From Actinomycetospora chiangmaiensis DSM 45062 (GTDB lineage Bacteria > Actinomycetota > Actinomycetes > Mycobacteriales > Pseudonocardiaceae), in contig NZ_KB903222.1 in the NCBI RefSeq assembly GCF_000379625.1, positions 52,427 to 116,426 of the forward strand: DNA of 64,000 nucleotides, written 5' to 3'. Position numbers and translations under genes: made by a program. This document shows, one piece after another, positions 56,561 to 64,000 of this stretch; the first letter of the stretch is position 1, and each line of letters starts with the position of its first letter. The notes under the pieces were generated by a model, which was given only the letters and a program-made list of their open reading frames with translations, was not told where the DNA came from and did no database searches.

Positions 56561-58447
56561 TCACCCGGCGCGTCGCTTCGGCCTCCGTCCCCCGCCCTTC
56601 GCCGCGCCCTGGCTGATCGGTGTGGGGGCGGGCACGCCCCGCTTGTCGTCGGCGGCCGCGGCGAGCAGCTCCTCGGCGTGGGCCCGGCCCGTCTCGGTCT
56701 CCTCGGTGCCGGCCAGCATGCGGGCGAGCTCGACGACGCGCTGCGAGTCGTCCAGGGTGCGCACCGAGCTGCGGGTGACGCCCTCGGTGGCCGACCCCTT
56801 GTCCACCACCAGCTGTCGGTCGGCGTACGCCGCGACCTGCGCCAGGTGCGTCACCACCACGACCTGGTGGGTCTCGGCCAGCCGCGCGAGCCGGCGCCCG
56901 ATCTCGACCGCGGCGCGCCCGCCCACCCCGGCGTCGACCTCGTCGAACACCAGCGTGGGCACCGTGTCGGCCCCGGCGAGGACCACCTCCACCGCCAGCA
57001 TCACGCGCGAGAGCTCCCCGCCGGACGCGCCCTTCGCGATCGGCAGGGGCGGCGCCCCGGCGTGCGGGGCGAGCAGCAGCTCGACCTCGTCGATGCCGTC
57101 GGGGCCCGCGGCGACCCGGCGGCCGTCCACCTCGAGCCCGTCGGCGCCGGCGCTGTCCTTGCGCCCGACGACCACCGTCACGGTGGCGGCGGCCATCGCC
57201 AGCCCGTCGAGCTCGGTGCTCACCGCCTCGGCCAGCCGGGCGGCGGCCTCGGTGCGCACCGCGCTGAGCGCCGCGGCATGCTGCGCGAGTTCGGCTCCCA
57301 GCCGGTCGGCCTCCGCGGCGAGCGCGGCGATGGCCTCGTCGGAGACGTCGAGCGAGGAGAGCCGCTCGCGGGCGGTGTCGGCCCACGCCAGCACCCCGGC
57401 GACGTCGGCGGCGTACTTGCGCGTCAGGCCCTTGAGCGCGGCCTGCCGCTCGAGCACCCACGCGAGCCGCTCCGGGTCGGCCTCCAGCCCGTCGAGGTAG
57501 GCGGAGAGCTCGGCGGCGACGTCGGTGAGCAGCGTGGCGGCCTCGGCGAGCCGGGGCTCCAGCGCCGTGAGCCGGGGGTCGTCGGTGGCCAGGGCCCGAC
57601 GAGCCTCCCCCACCAGGGCCGTCGCGTCCGGCTCCTCCCCCGTGCCCTCCGGCGGGCCCGCCACGGCGGCGAGCGCGGTGAGCGCGGCGGAGCGCAGGTC
57701 GTCGACGTCGGCGAGCCGGCGCGCCTCGGCGACCAGGTCCTCGTCCTCCCCCGGCTGCGGGTCGAGCGCCTCGATCTCGGTGAGGCCGTGGCGCAGCAGG
57801 TCGGCCTCGCGGGCCATCTCCCGGGTCCGTTCACGGCGCTCGGCGAGCGCGGCGACGGCGGCGCGCCACCGGGTGCGCGTCTCCCGGTAGCGGGCGAGCC
57901 CCTCGGTGGCGGGGGCGCCGGCGAACCGGTCGAGCACCGCCCGCTGCTCGGTCGGCCGCAGCAGGCGCAGCGCCTCGTGCTGGCCGTGGACCGCGAGCGA
58001 GGCGTCGGCGACGTCGGTGAGCACCGCCAGCGGCACCGACCGGCCCCCGAGGTGCGCCCGCGAGCGCCCGTCGGCGGAGACGGTGCGCGCCGCGATGAGC
58101 GACCCGTCGTCGTCGAGGGCCGCCCCCACGTCGCGGGCGACCTCCCCCGCGTCCCGCGGCTCGTCGTCGGGACCGTCCCCGGATCCCCCGCCGGACCCGT
58201 CCCCGGCTCCCCCGCCGGACCCGGCGTCGGGGACCGGCAGCACGTAGCGACCCTCCACCACCGCGCGCGACGCCCCACGTCGCACGCGGGAGGAGTCCGC
58301 GCGACCGCCACCCAGGAGGTGCAGCCCGGTGATCACCATCGTCTTGCCGGCGCCCGTCTCGCCGGTCACCGCGGTGAGCCCCGGATGCAGCTCCAGGGTC
58401 GCGTCCTCGATCACGCCGAGGCCCTGGATTCTCAGCTCGGAGAGCAC
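56561..58447 (-). CDS. recN: DNA repair protein RecN
   Basis: A 628-residue SMC-like repair ATPase. Walker A is TGETGAGKTMVI (about 27), a long coiled-coil middle follows, and the C-terminal head has the signature ASGGELSRVMLAVEVVL with Walker B TLVFDEVDAGVGGRAA. RecN tethers DNA ends during double-strand break repair. GTG at 58447 is supported by TACAGT six bases upstream; it sits between nadK and steA as in mycobacteria. Confidence 0.96.
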   Translation of the reverse strand: MLSELRIQGLGVIEDATLELHPGLTAVTGETGAGKTMVITGLHLLGGGRADSSRVRRGASRAVVEGRYVLPVPDAGSGGGAGDGSGGGSGDGPDDEPRDAGEVARDVGAALDDDGSLIAARTVSADGRSRAHLGGRSVPLAVLTDVADASLAVHGQHEALRLLRPTEQRAVLDRFAGAPATEGLARYRETRTRWRAAVAALAERRERTREMAREADLLRHGLTEIEALDPQPGEDEDLVAEARRLADVDDLRSAALTALAAVAGPPEGTGEEPDATALVGEARRALATDDPRLTALEPRLAEAATLLTDVAAELSAYLDGLEADPERLAWVLERQAALKGLTRKYAADVAGVLAWADTARERLSSLDVSDEAIAALAAEADRLGAELAQHAAALSAVRTEAAARLAEAVSTELDGLAMAAATVTVVVGRKDSAGADGLEVDGRRVAAGPDGIDEVELLLAPHAGAPPLPIAKGASGGELSRVMLAVEVVLAGADTVPTLVFDEVDAGVGGRAAVEIGRRLARLAETHQVVVVTHLAQVAAYADRQLVVDKGSATEGVTRSSVRTLDDSQRVVELARMLAGTEETETGRAHAEELLAAAADDKRGVPAPTPISQGAAKGGGRRPKRRAG

Positions 58448-58453
58448 GCGATC

Positions 58454-58459
58454 ACTGTA
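58454..58459 (-). promoter_or_regulatory. -10 box of recN
   Basis: TACAGT on the minus strand six bases before the GTG start, indicating a leaderless transcript. No clear -35 or SOS box was recognised. Confidence 0.4.
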
Positions 58460-58551
58460 ACGACGGGGTCCGACACCCAGGGCCGAACACGCCGATCGGA
58501 TTCGAACAGGTGGTCGAACGGTCGGTGAACGGCGGTGGCCGGGCTACGGGC

Positions 58552-59460
58552 CTACGGACGACGCCCGCGCCAGCCTTGCACGGGCAGCCCGAACTTGCGC
58601 ACCAGGCGGTCGGTGAACGGCTGGACCCGGAGCCGGACCAGTAGCACGGGGATCCCGCCCTTCCCGATCTCGACCCGCGAGCCCGGGGGCAGGTCCAGCG
58701 TCCGCCGCCCGTCGCACACCAGGACCCCGGCGTCGCCCCGCTGGGACACCTCGAGCGCGACGCGCGACTCCGGGGACACCACGAGCGGACGCGAGAACAG
58801 GGCGTGGGCGTTCGACGGCACCAGCAGCATCGCCTGCACCTCGGGCCAGACCACGGGGCCGCCCGCCGAGTATGCGTAGGCGGTCGACCCGGTCGGCGTC
58901 GCGCACAGCACGCCGTCGCAGGCGAACTCCGACACCGGCCGGTGGTCCACCTCGAGGACGACGTCGAGCAGCTTCGCCCAGTTCGTCTTCTCGACGATCG
59001 CCTCGTTGAGCGCCCAGGTCCGGCCGAGCACCTGGCCGTCCGAGGAGGCCGTGACGTCGATCGTCATCCGCTCCTCGACGCGGTAGGTCTGGTGGACCAC
59101 GGCCTCGAGGACCTCGTCGAGGTCGTCGAGGTCGGCCTCGGCGAGGAACCCGACGTGGCCGAGGTTGATCCCGAGCAGCGGCACCCGGGCGCTGCGCGCG
59201 AGCTCCGCGGCCCGCAGCAGGGTGCCGTCACCGCCCAGCACGATGACGATCTCCGCGCCGTTGGCCGCGTCGTCGTCGGGGGCGACCCGCTGGGGCCGCT
59301 CGTGCGGCTCCAGGTCGTCGAAGAGCCCGGCGTCGCTGGAGTACTCGTCGGGCATCACCCGCAGCGAGAACCCCGCGCGGTGGAGCCGGCACGCCACGGT
59401 CGACGCGACCTTCCGCGTCGCCTCGCGCCCGGTGTGCACCACGATCAGCGCGTCCCGCAC
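58552..59460 (-). CDS. nadK: NAD kinase
   Basis: A 302-residue enzyme phosphorylating NAD to NADP. The GGDGTLLRAAEL motif near 70, INLGHVGFLAEAD, ALNEAIVEK and DGVLCATPTGSTAYAYSAGGPV are all intact. The GTG at 59460 follows AGGAG by five to six bases; an alternative GTG at 59478 would overlap the tlyA stop (GTGA). The coupling to tlyA and recN is as in Rv1694-Rv1696. Confidence 0.95.
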   Translation of the reverse strand: MRDALIVVHTGREATRKVASTVACRLHRAGFSLRVMPDEYSSDAGLFDDLEPHERPQRVAPDDDAANGAEIVIVLGGDGTLLRAAELARSARVPLLGINLGHVGFLAEADLDDLDEVLEAVVHQTYRVEERMTIDVTASSDGQVLGRTWALNEAIVEKTNWAKLLDVVLEVDHRPVSEFACDGVLCATPTGSTAYAYSAGGPVVWPEVQAMLLVPSNAHALFSRPLVVSPESRVALEVSQRGDAGVLVCDGRRTLDLPPGSRVEIGKGGIPVLLVRLRVQPFTDRLVRKFGLPVQGWRGRRP

Positions 59461-59474
59461 CCGTTCTCCTGTCG

Positions 59475-60296
59475 TCACTGTGGCCCGTTCTCGACCGCAC
59501 GACGCACGATCGCGTCGTCCTCTTCCCCCGTACCCGTTCCCGGCTTCAACCACAGGAAGTACTCGACGTTCCCCGACGGACCGGGCAGGGGGCTCGCCGT
59601 CGCCCCGGCGAGCGTCAGCCCCCGCGCCCGCGCGGCGGCGACCACCCCGAGCACCGCGTCGACGCGCAGCTCGGGGTCGCGCACCACCCCGCCCGACCCG
59701 AGCCGGTCCTTCCCGACCTCGAACTGCGGTTTCACCATCGGCAGCAGCGAGCCGTCGGGCGCGGTGCAGGCGGCGAGCGCGTCGAGGACGAGGCGCAGCG
59801 AGATGAACGACAGGTCCGCGACGACGAGGTCGACCGGCCCGCCGATCTGCTCCGGAGTGAGGGCACGCACGTTGGTGCGGTCCAGCACGGTGACCCGGTC
59901 GTCGGTGCGCAGCGACCACACGAGCTGCCCGTACCCGACGTCGGCGGCCACGACCTCGCGGGCACCGCGGCGCAGCAGCACGTCGGTGAACCCGCCGGTG
60001 GAGGCGCCCGCGTCGAGGCAGCGCAGGCCAGTCGGGTCGACGTCGAAGGCGTCCAGGGCGCCGAGGAGCTTGTGGGCGCCGCGGCTGGCCCAGTCATCGA
60101 CGGTGCCGTCGGGCACGGGGGTCACGACGACGGCGGCCGCGGTCTCCACCGCCGTCGCCGGCTTCGAGGCGACGCTGCCGCCGACGGTCACCCGGCCGTC
60201 CGCGATGAGGGCGGCCGCCTGCTCCCGGGACCGGGCGAGTCCCCGCCGCACCAGCTCCGCGTCCAGACGCAGGCGGCGGCTCGAGGTCCGTGCCAC
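59475..60296 (-). CDS. tlyA: TlyA family rRNA methyltransferase/hemolysin
   Basis: A 273-residue 2'-O-ribose methyltransferase. S4 RNA-binding N-terminus (RLDAELVRRGLARSREQAAALI) and FtsJ-like domain with LDAGASTGGFTDVLL for SAM binding and KPQFEVGK. Mycobacterial TlyA methylates 16S and 23S rRNA and affects capreomycin sensitivity. Start GTG 60296. Confidence 0.95.
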   Translation of the reverse strand: MARTSSRRLRLDAELVRRGLARSREQAAALIADGRVTVGGSVASKPATAVETAAAVVVTPVPDGTVDDWASRGAHKLLGALDAFDVDPTGLRCLDAGASTGGFTDVLLRRGAREVVAADVGYGQLVWSLRTDDRVTVLDRTNVRALTPEQIGGPVDLVVADLSFISLRLVLDALAACTAPDGSLLPMVKPQFEVGKDRLGSGGVVRDPELRVDAVLGVVAAARARGLTLAGATASPLPGPSGNVEYFLWLKPGTGTGEEDDAIVRRAVENGPQ

Positions 60297-60297
60297 G

Positions 60298-60477
60298 TCA
60301 GCCCCGGTCGACGGCCGCGAGCGCCCCGGTCAGGGCCTCGTGGAGCGCCTCGAACCGGTCCGCGTGCTCCGCCGCGTCCGTTCCCGACGCCGGGTCGTCC
60401 AGGTTCTCGACGGCGGCTGCGGCCGCGCGCAGCCGCGCCAGCCCGTCGTCCGGCCCACCGTGATCCACGGTGTCCAC
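60298..60477 (-). CDS. Small conserved protein (Rv1693-like)
   Basis: A 59-residue frame between the HAD phosphatase and tlyA: short N-terminus then LARLRAAAAAVENLDDPAS, AEHADRFEALHEALTGALAAVDRG. It is acidic and helical. Mycobacteria have a small gene in the same place (Rv1693), which supports a real gene despite its size. Start GTG 60477; an in-frame GTG at 60468 is also possible. Function unknown. Confidence 0.7.
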   Translation of the reverse strand: MDTVDHGGPDDGLARLRAAAAAVENLDDPASGTDAAEHADRFEALHEALTGALAAVDRG

Positions 60478-60483
60478 GCTAAC

Positions 60484-61500
60484 TCACCCGGCGTCGAGGC
60501 CCAGGGCGGAGATCGTCCGGCCGGCGACCTCGTCCGCCGCACGGACCGTGGGCGCCCGCGGGTCGTCGCCGACGGCGTCCCAGTGGGCCGTGCACAGGGC
60601 CCGCACCGCGGCGGCCCGGTCCTCCGCCGTGTCGCCGGCGTCGGCGGGGGCCGCCAGCTCCAGCGACCCGTCGTCGTGCGCCGTGGCGCGCCAGCCGTCG
60701 TCGTGACCGACCCGGACCGCGTCGAGGTCGCCCAGCGCCTCGAGCCCGGCCGCGACGTAGGTCGGGCGCTGCTCGGGCGGGGCCGCCAGCAGGTCGGCGG
60801 CGGTGGAGACGCCGGTGAGCACGAGGAGGGACTCCGCCCCGACCGCGTGGCCGCCGGCGATGTCCGTGTCGAGGCGGTCGCCCACGACCAACGGCGTGTG
60901 CGCGCCGACCCGCTCCATCGCCTGACGCAGCAGGGGCGCGGCGGGCTTGCCCGCGACCTGCGGCTCCTGACGGCTGGCGTGGCGCAGGGCCGCGACCATC
61001 GACCCGTTGCCGGGCAGGAGGCCCCGCTCCGAGGGCAGGGTCGGATCGATGTTGCACGCGACCCACGTCGCCCCGTCCGCCAGGGCCAGCGTGGCCTCGG
61101 CGAGCTGGCGCCACCCGGTGTCGGGCGAGTGCCCCTGGACGACCGCGACCGGCTCGTCGTCGTGGGTCCGCACGGGCTTCAGCCCGACCGCGGTGATCTC
61201 GTCGGCGAGCGCGTCGGTGCCGAGCACCAGCACCGTCGCCCCCGGGTCGAGCTGCTCCGCCAGGACCGCGGCGCCCGCCTGGGCGCTCGTCACCACGTCG
61301 TCCTCGGTGACCGTCAGCCCGAGGTCGGCGAGGTGCCCGGCGACCGCACCGGGCGTGCGCGACGCGTTGTTGGTGACGTAGGAGACCGTCGCACCCCGAC
61401 CCCGCGCCGCCTCGAGGGCCTCGACCGCACCGGGAATGGCGTCGGGACCCGCGTAGACGGTGCCGTCGAGGTCGACCAGCAGCGCGTCGTGCCGGGTCAC
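60484..61500 (-). CDS. HAD-IIA family phosphatase
   Basis: A 338-residue phosphatase. DALLVDLDGTVYAG has the nucleophile Asp pair, SYVTNNASRTPG motif II with Thr, KPAAPLLRQAM motif III Lys and VVGDRLDTDIAGGHAVG motif IV. Family members dephosphorylate small sugar phosphates such as 2-phosphoglycolate or glycerol phosphate. The GTG at 61500 overlaps the upstream gene stop (GTGA). Confidence 0.92.
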   Translation of the reverse strand: MTRHDALLVDLDGTVYAGPDAIPGAVEALEAARGRGATVSYVTNNASRTPGAVAGHLADLGLTVTEDDVVTSAQAGAAVLAEQLDPGATVLVLGTDALADEITAVGLKPVRTHDDEPVAVVQGHSPDTGWRQLAEATLALADGATWVACNIDPTLPSERGLLPGNGSMVAALRHASRQEPQVAGKPAAPLLRQAMERVGAHTPLVVGDRLDTDIAGGHAVGAESLLVLTGVSTAADLLAAPPEQRPTYVAAGLEALGDLDAVRVGHDDGWRATAHDDGSLELAAPADAGDTAEDRAAAVRALCTAHWDAVGDDPRAPTVRAADEVAGRTISALGLDAG

Positions 61501-63428
61501 CGCGCGTCGTCCTCGCGGTCCGGCGCCGCCGCGGTGTCCGGCTCCCCGTTCCCGACGACGGGTCCCGGCTCGTCCGGGAGCTCCGTGCCGTCGTCCGTGG
61601 TCGGGGCGTCGTCGGACGGGTCCGACTCCTCCGGGGCCTCGGGCTCGACGTCGGTGTCGGTACGAGTGTCGGTGTCGGTGTCGGTGTCGGTGTCGACACC
61701 CGTGGCGGCCTCGACGGCCGCCTGCGCCTGACCGTTCGCGGCAGCGTCCGCGTCGGCCTCCACGGCCGCGTCCGCCTCGGTGTCGACGAGCTCCCCGGGT
61801 GGGGTGTCGACCCCCGCCGCGACGAGCGCGGCCCGCTCCTCGGCGTCGGTCTCGCCCTCGGCGTCGGTCTGCGCCGCGTCGAGGAAGGCACGCACGGCCT
61901 CCTCGCGGCGGCCGGCCGCGACGAGCGCCTCGCCGTAGGCGTAGAAGAGCCGACAGGTCCAGGGGTCGTCGGACCGGCGGACGTCCAGCTCCGGGACCTG
62001 CAGGCCCACGACGGCCGCGGCGAACTCGCCGAGGTCCCGGCGCGCGCCGGAGGTGACGATGAGCAGTTCCATCGCCTCGTCGCGCGGCAGGTCGGCCGAC
62101 TCGGGGCTCCGCGCGATCTCGAGCGCCCGCTCCGGGCGGCCCAGGGCGCGCTCGGCGTCGGCCATCACGGCCACGTGCGCGGCGCCGCCCATGCGACGGC
62201 TGGCCCGCAGTTCGGAGAGCGCCTCGGCCCACTCGGAGGCGTGGTAGGCCGCGAGCCCGCAGGCCTCGCGCACGACCGCCACCCGCGACGCCCGGTGCCG
62301 CGCGAAGCGGGCGTGTGCGAGCGCCGCAGCAGGGTCGTCGTCGAGCAGCTCGCCGACGGCCACGAGGTGCCGTGCGACGTTGTCGGCGAGGTCCTTCGGC
62401 AGACCGCGCAGGTCGCGGCGGACCTCGAAGTCCAGCAGATCCGGGGTGATCTCCTCCGGCAGCGCCGGCTCGGTCGGACGCGGCTGGGCGTCCTGGTGCC
62501 GGCGGATCGGCCGGTCCTCCGCACGGGGAGCCCGGGCACGGTCGTCACGCGGCCGGTCACCGCCACTTTGAGCGTCACGGCGGTCGCGGGAAGGACGGCC
62601 GTCCCGCTCGCGCGGCGGACCCTGCCGTCGGTCGCCCCGCGGTGGGCCGTCACGGCGGTCGCCACGCGGCGGACCGTCCCGCCGGTCGCCGCGAGGCGGA
62701 CCGTCACGCCGGTCCCCACGAGCGGGGCCGTCACGTCGGTCGCCGACGGGCGAACCCTCGTTCCGTTCGCTCCGGGGCGGACCGTCCCGACGGTCTCCAC
62801 GCGGCGGGCCATCACGCCGATCACGCGGCGGACCCGACCGTCGCGCATCCTGGGTCCGGCCGCCGCCATCGCGAGCAGCGCCGGAGCTGTCCCGGGGGCC
62901 GTCGTACCGGCGGGGCCGCTCGTCCGACCCGTACTCCCGTCGCGGTGCGCCGCCGCCATCGCGTCGCGGGCCGCCACGCCGGTCGTCGCCACCCTCACGA
63001 CGCCGGTCGTCCCAGGAGCGGGTCGGGCGGCCGTCGCCGGCTGCCGGACGGCCGCGGTCACGTGCAGGACCGTCGGAACGACGAGCGTCACCGCTCCCGC
63101 CCTGGGCACCGCGATCACGGGTCGGGCGCTCTCCCCGCCGGTCGTCCCACCCCGACGTGGCGTCGCGTCCGCGGGGCTGGTCCTGACGGGGAGCGCCACG
63201 ATCGGTGCGGTCGGGGCGCTGTGAACGGCTGCGGTCGTCGGGGCGGCCACCCCGTCCCCGGTCGTCCGTGCGACCGGGTCGGCCGCGCCGGTCGTCGGGA
63301 CGTCCGCCTCGACGGTCGCCACCGCCGGTGCGGCCGCGGCCACCGTCTCGGGAGTCCTCGGGCCGACGCCGGTCCTCCGAGGCGGACGACGATCGGTCGC
63401 CCCGGCTGTCCTGCGGGTCCACGCTCAC
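61497..63428 (-). CDS. TPR-like protein with long Arg/Asp/Gly-rich disordered N-terminus
   Basis: A 643-residue protein. Residues 1-330 are almost only Arg, Asp, Gly, Pro and Ser; about residues 195-290 hold seven or more copies of a nine-residue GDRRDGPPR repeat. Residues 335-540 form helical TPR-like repeats (LARHLVAVGELLDDDPAAALAHARFARHRASR and similar), as in mycobacterial Rv1691. The C-terminus is acidic with a (DT)n run. The N-terminus resembles RGG-type RNA-binding regions. GTG at 63428 has AGGAGG seven bases upstream. It lies 25 bases after the rRNA operon terminator. Confidence 0.8.
   Translation of the reverse strand: MSVDPQDSRGDRSSSASEDRRRPEDSRDGGRGRTGGGDRRGGRPDDRRGRPGRTDDRGRGGRPDDRSRSQRPDRTDRGAPRQDQPRGRDATSGWDDRRGERPTRDRGAQGGSGDARRSDGPARDRGRPAAGDGRPTRSWDDRRREGGDDRRGGPRRDGGGAPRREYGSDERPRRYDGPRDSSGAARDGGGRTQDARRSGPPRDRRDGPPRGDRRDGPPRSERNEGSPVGDRRDGPARGDRRDGPPRGDRRDGPPRGDRRDGPPRGDRRQGPPRERDGRPSRDRRDAQSGGDRPRDDRARAPRAEDRPIRRHQDAQPRPTEPALPEEITPDLLDFEVRRDLRGLPKDLADNVARHLVAVGELLDDDPAAALAHARFARHRASRVAVVREACGLAAYHASEWAEALSELRASRRMGGAAHVAVMADAERALGRPERALEIARSPESADLPRDEAMELLIVTSGARRDLGEFAAAVVGLQVPELDVRRSDDPWTCRLFYAYGEALVAAGRREEAVRAFLDAAQTDAEGETDAEERAALVAAGVDTPPGELVDTEADAAVEADADAAANGQAQAAVEAATGVDTDTDTDTDTRTDTDVEPEAPEESDPSDDAPTTDDGTELPDEPGPVVGNGEPDTAAAPDREDDAR
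62600..62840 (-). repeat. Intragenic tandem repeats (27-base units, GDRRDGPPR)
   Basis: Degenerate direct repeats in frame within the TPR protein gene. Units differ mainly at third positions and in occasional residues (SERNEG, GDRRQG), so expansion is probably old or under selection for amino-acid content. Confidence 0.75.
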
Positions 63429-63453
63429 CGATCGGCCTCCTGACACGACGAAA

Positions 63454-63481
63454 CGGGGCAGGACCTCTCGGTCCTACCCCG
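63454..63481 (-). terminator. Rho-independent terminator of the rRNA operon
   Basis: On the minus strand GGGGTAGGACC-GAGA-GGTCCTGCCCC forms an 11-base-pair stem with one G-U pair, followed by GTTTCGT. It lies about 80 bases after the 5S gene. The interval in between (63482-63562) holds no gene. Confidence 0.8.
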
Positions 63482-63562
63482 TGTCTGTCACGCGGGCGGA
63501 CGAGGGTCCGCGCCGTTCACTGTCGAAATATGAATGCCACGCATATGTGGGGGTGGTTGGGT

Positions 63563-63683
63563 GTTCCGGCGGTGTCCTACTCTCCCACGACCTGGCGGTC
63601 GCAGTACCATCGGCGCTGGAGGGCTTAGCTTCCGGGTTCGGGATGGGACCGGGCGTTTCCCCTCCGCTGTGGCCACCGGAACA
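63563..63683 (-). rRNA. rrf: 5S ribosomal RNA
   Basis: The minus strand reads GTTCCGGTGGCCACAGCGG at the 5' end, GGGAAACGCCCGGTCCCAT, CCCGAACCCGGAAGCTAAG and ends GAGTAGGACACCGCCGGAAC, all standard actinobacterial 5S blocks. The terminal helix GTTCCGG/CCGGAAC closes. Ends are good to a few bases. Confidence 0.93.
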
Positions 63684-63828
63684 CCGAACCACCCCCACAC
63701 TCGTGTGCGGGTTTGGGTTGGGGTGTGAAGTGGTGTGGACGCGAGCAGCAGTTCTCGAGTTTTGGTTTGATGCCCTGGGTTGTTCACCAACTGGCGGCAC
63801 CCGTGGGGGTGTGGGTGTTGGTGGTGTG

Positions 63829-64000
63829 TCGGGCAAGTCCTCGGCCTATTAGTACCAGTCCACTGCATACCTTGCGGTACTTCCATGTCTGGCCTATCAA
63901 CCCACTGGTCTGGTGGGGGCCTTAACCCTCGTGGGGTGGGAGACCTCATCTTGGAACGGGCTTCCCGCTTAGATGCCTTCAGCGGTTATCCCTTCCGAAC
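63829..64000 (-). rRNA. rrl: 23S ribosomal RNA, 3' end (continues past the window)
   Basis: The minus strand contains GTTCGGAAGGGATAACCGCT, then GGTACTAATAGGCCGAGGAC near the 3' terminus, which are universal 23S 3'-end sequences. Only the last 170 or so bases are inside. The interval 63690-63828 is the 23S-5S spacer. Confidence 0.93.

Noticed and set aside
61640..61700. GTCGGT hexamer run as a phase-variation microsatellite
   Set aside because: The unit is six bases, so length changes keep the frame; it simply encodes an Asp-Thr run.
62600..62840. Regularly spaced repeats that could suggest a CRISPR array
   Set aside because: Units are contiguous, in frame, degenerate at third positions and encode GDRRDGPPR; there are no spacers or cas genes.

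Overview
The window is very GC-rich DNA from an actinomycete. Third-codon G/C bias is strong, GTG starts are frequent, and several genes have a TANNNT box only 6-8 bases before the start codon, which suggests leaderless transcripts. The right half keeps the gene order of the Mycobacterium tuberculosis Rv1691-Rv1713 neighbourhood: TPR protein, HAD phosphatase, small protein, tlyA, nadK, recN, steA, mctB, pyrG, NUDIX, xerD, then parA, scpA, scpB, pseudouridine synthase, cmk and der. The GC content and accessory genes fit a member of the Pseudonocardiales (for example Pseudonocardia or Actinomycetospora); this is inference. An rRNA operon on the minus strand closes the window (5S gene and the 3' end of 23S).

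Layout. 1-8457: a truncated sugar transporter, an SRPBCC protein, pseudouridine-5'-phosphate glycosidase, a cysteine-type leader peptide ahead of a DszC/SfnB-like flavoprotein, RNase HI with a zinc-finger-like N-terminus, a SNF2 helicase, an acyl-CoA ligase and a YchJ protein. 8496-24064 (all minus strand): an eight-gene biosynthetic cluster bracketed by two paralogous Ser/Thr kinases with YVTN beta-propellers. Inside are a Pls-like membrane synthetase with a degenerate adenylation domain and two carrier domains, a separate intact A-PCP protein, SbnB and SbnA homologues that should make L-2,3-diaminopropionate (Dap), a TauD-type oxygenase and a Rieske lipoprotein. 24360-31214: a BLUF photoreceptor, tRNA-Pro, a DinB-like protein and two tandem giant LuxR regulators. 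31291-37776: a five-repeat protein, a zinc ribbon-FHA-membrane-pseudokinase protein, a CBS protein and a 1201-residue fusion of FHA, PrnB/IDO-like heme domain, FAD/NAD(P) reductase and cytochrome b5. 37794-44866: chromosome-segregation and housekeeping genes, interrupted by an SDR gene and an MFS gene. 44995-48694: a small catabolic island (IclR, aromatic-acid-type MFS, benzoylformate-decarboxylase-like enzyme). 48695-50531: signalling proteins. 50593-63428: the Rv1701-Rv1691-like block in reverse.

How the parts may work together. The best candidate for an undescribed system is the 8.5-24 kb cluster. SbnA and SbnB would supply Dap, the free A-PCP protein would activate an amino acid, and the membrane synthetase, whose own A domain has lost its A3, A5, A8 and A10 motifs, would polymerise or transfer it from its twin carriers. 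The oxygenase could hydroxylate a carrier-bound residue, and the kinases would link output to the cell surface. The second candidate is the 32-38 kb FHA module, where a pseudokinase and a CBS protein sit beside an FHA-tethered heme/flavin/b5 redox enzyme. Three copies of a TGCAGTAG-type palindrome separate the genes that lead into it.
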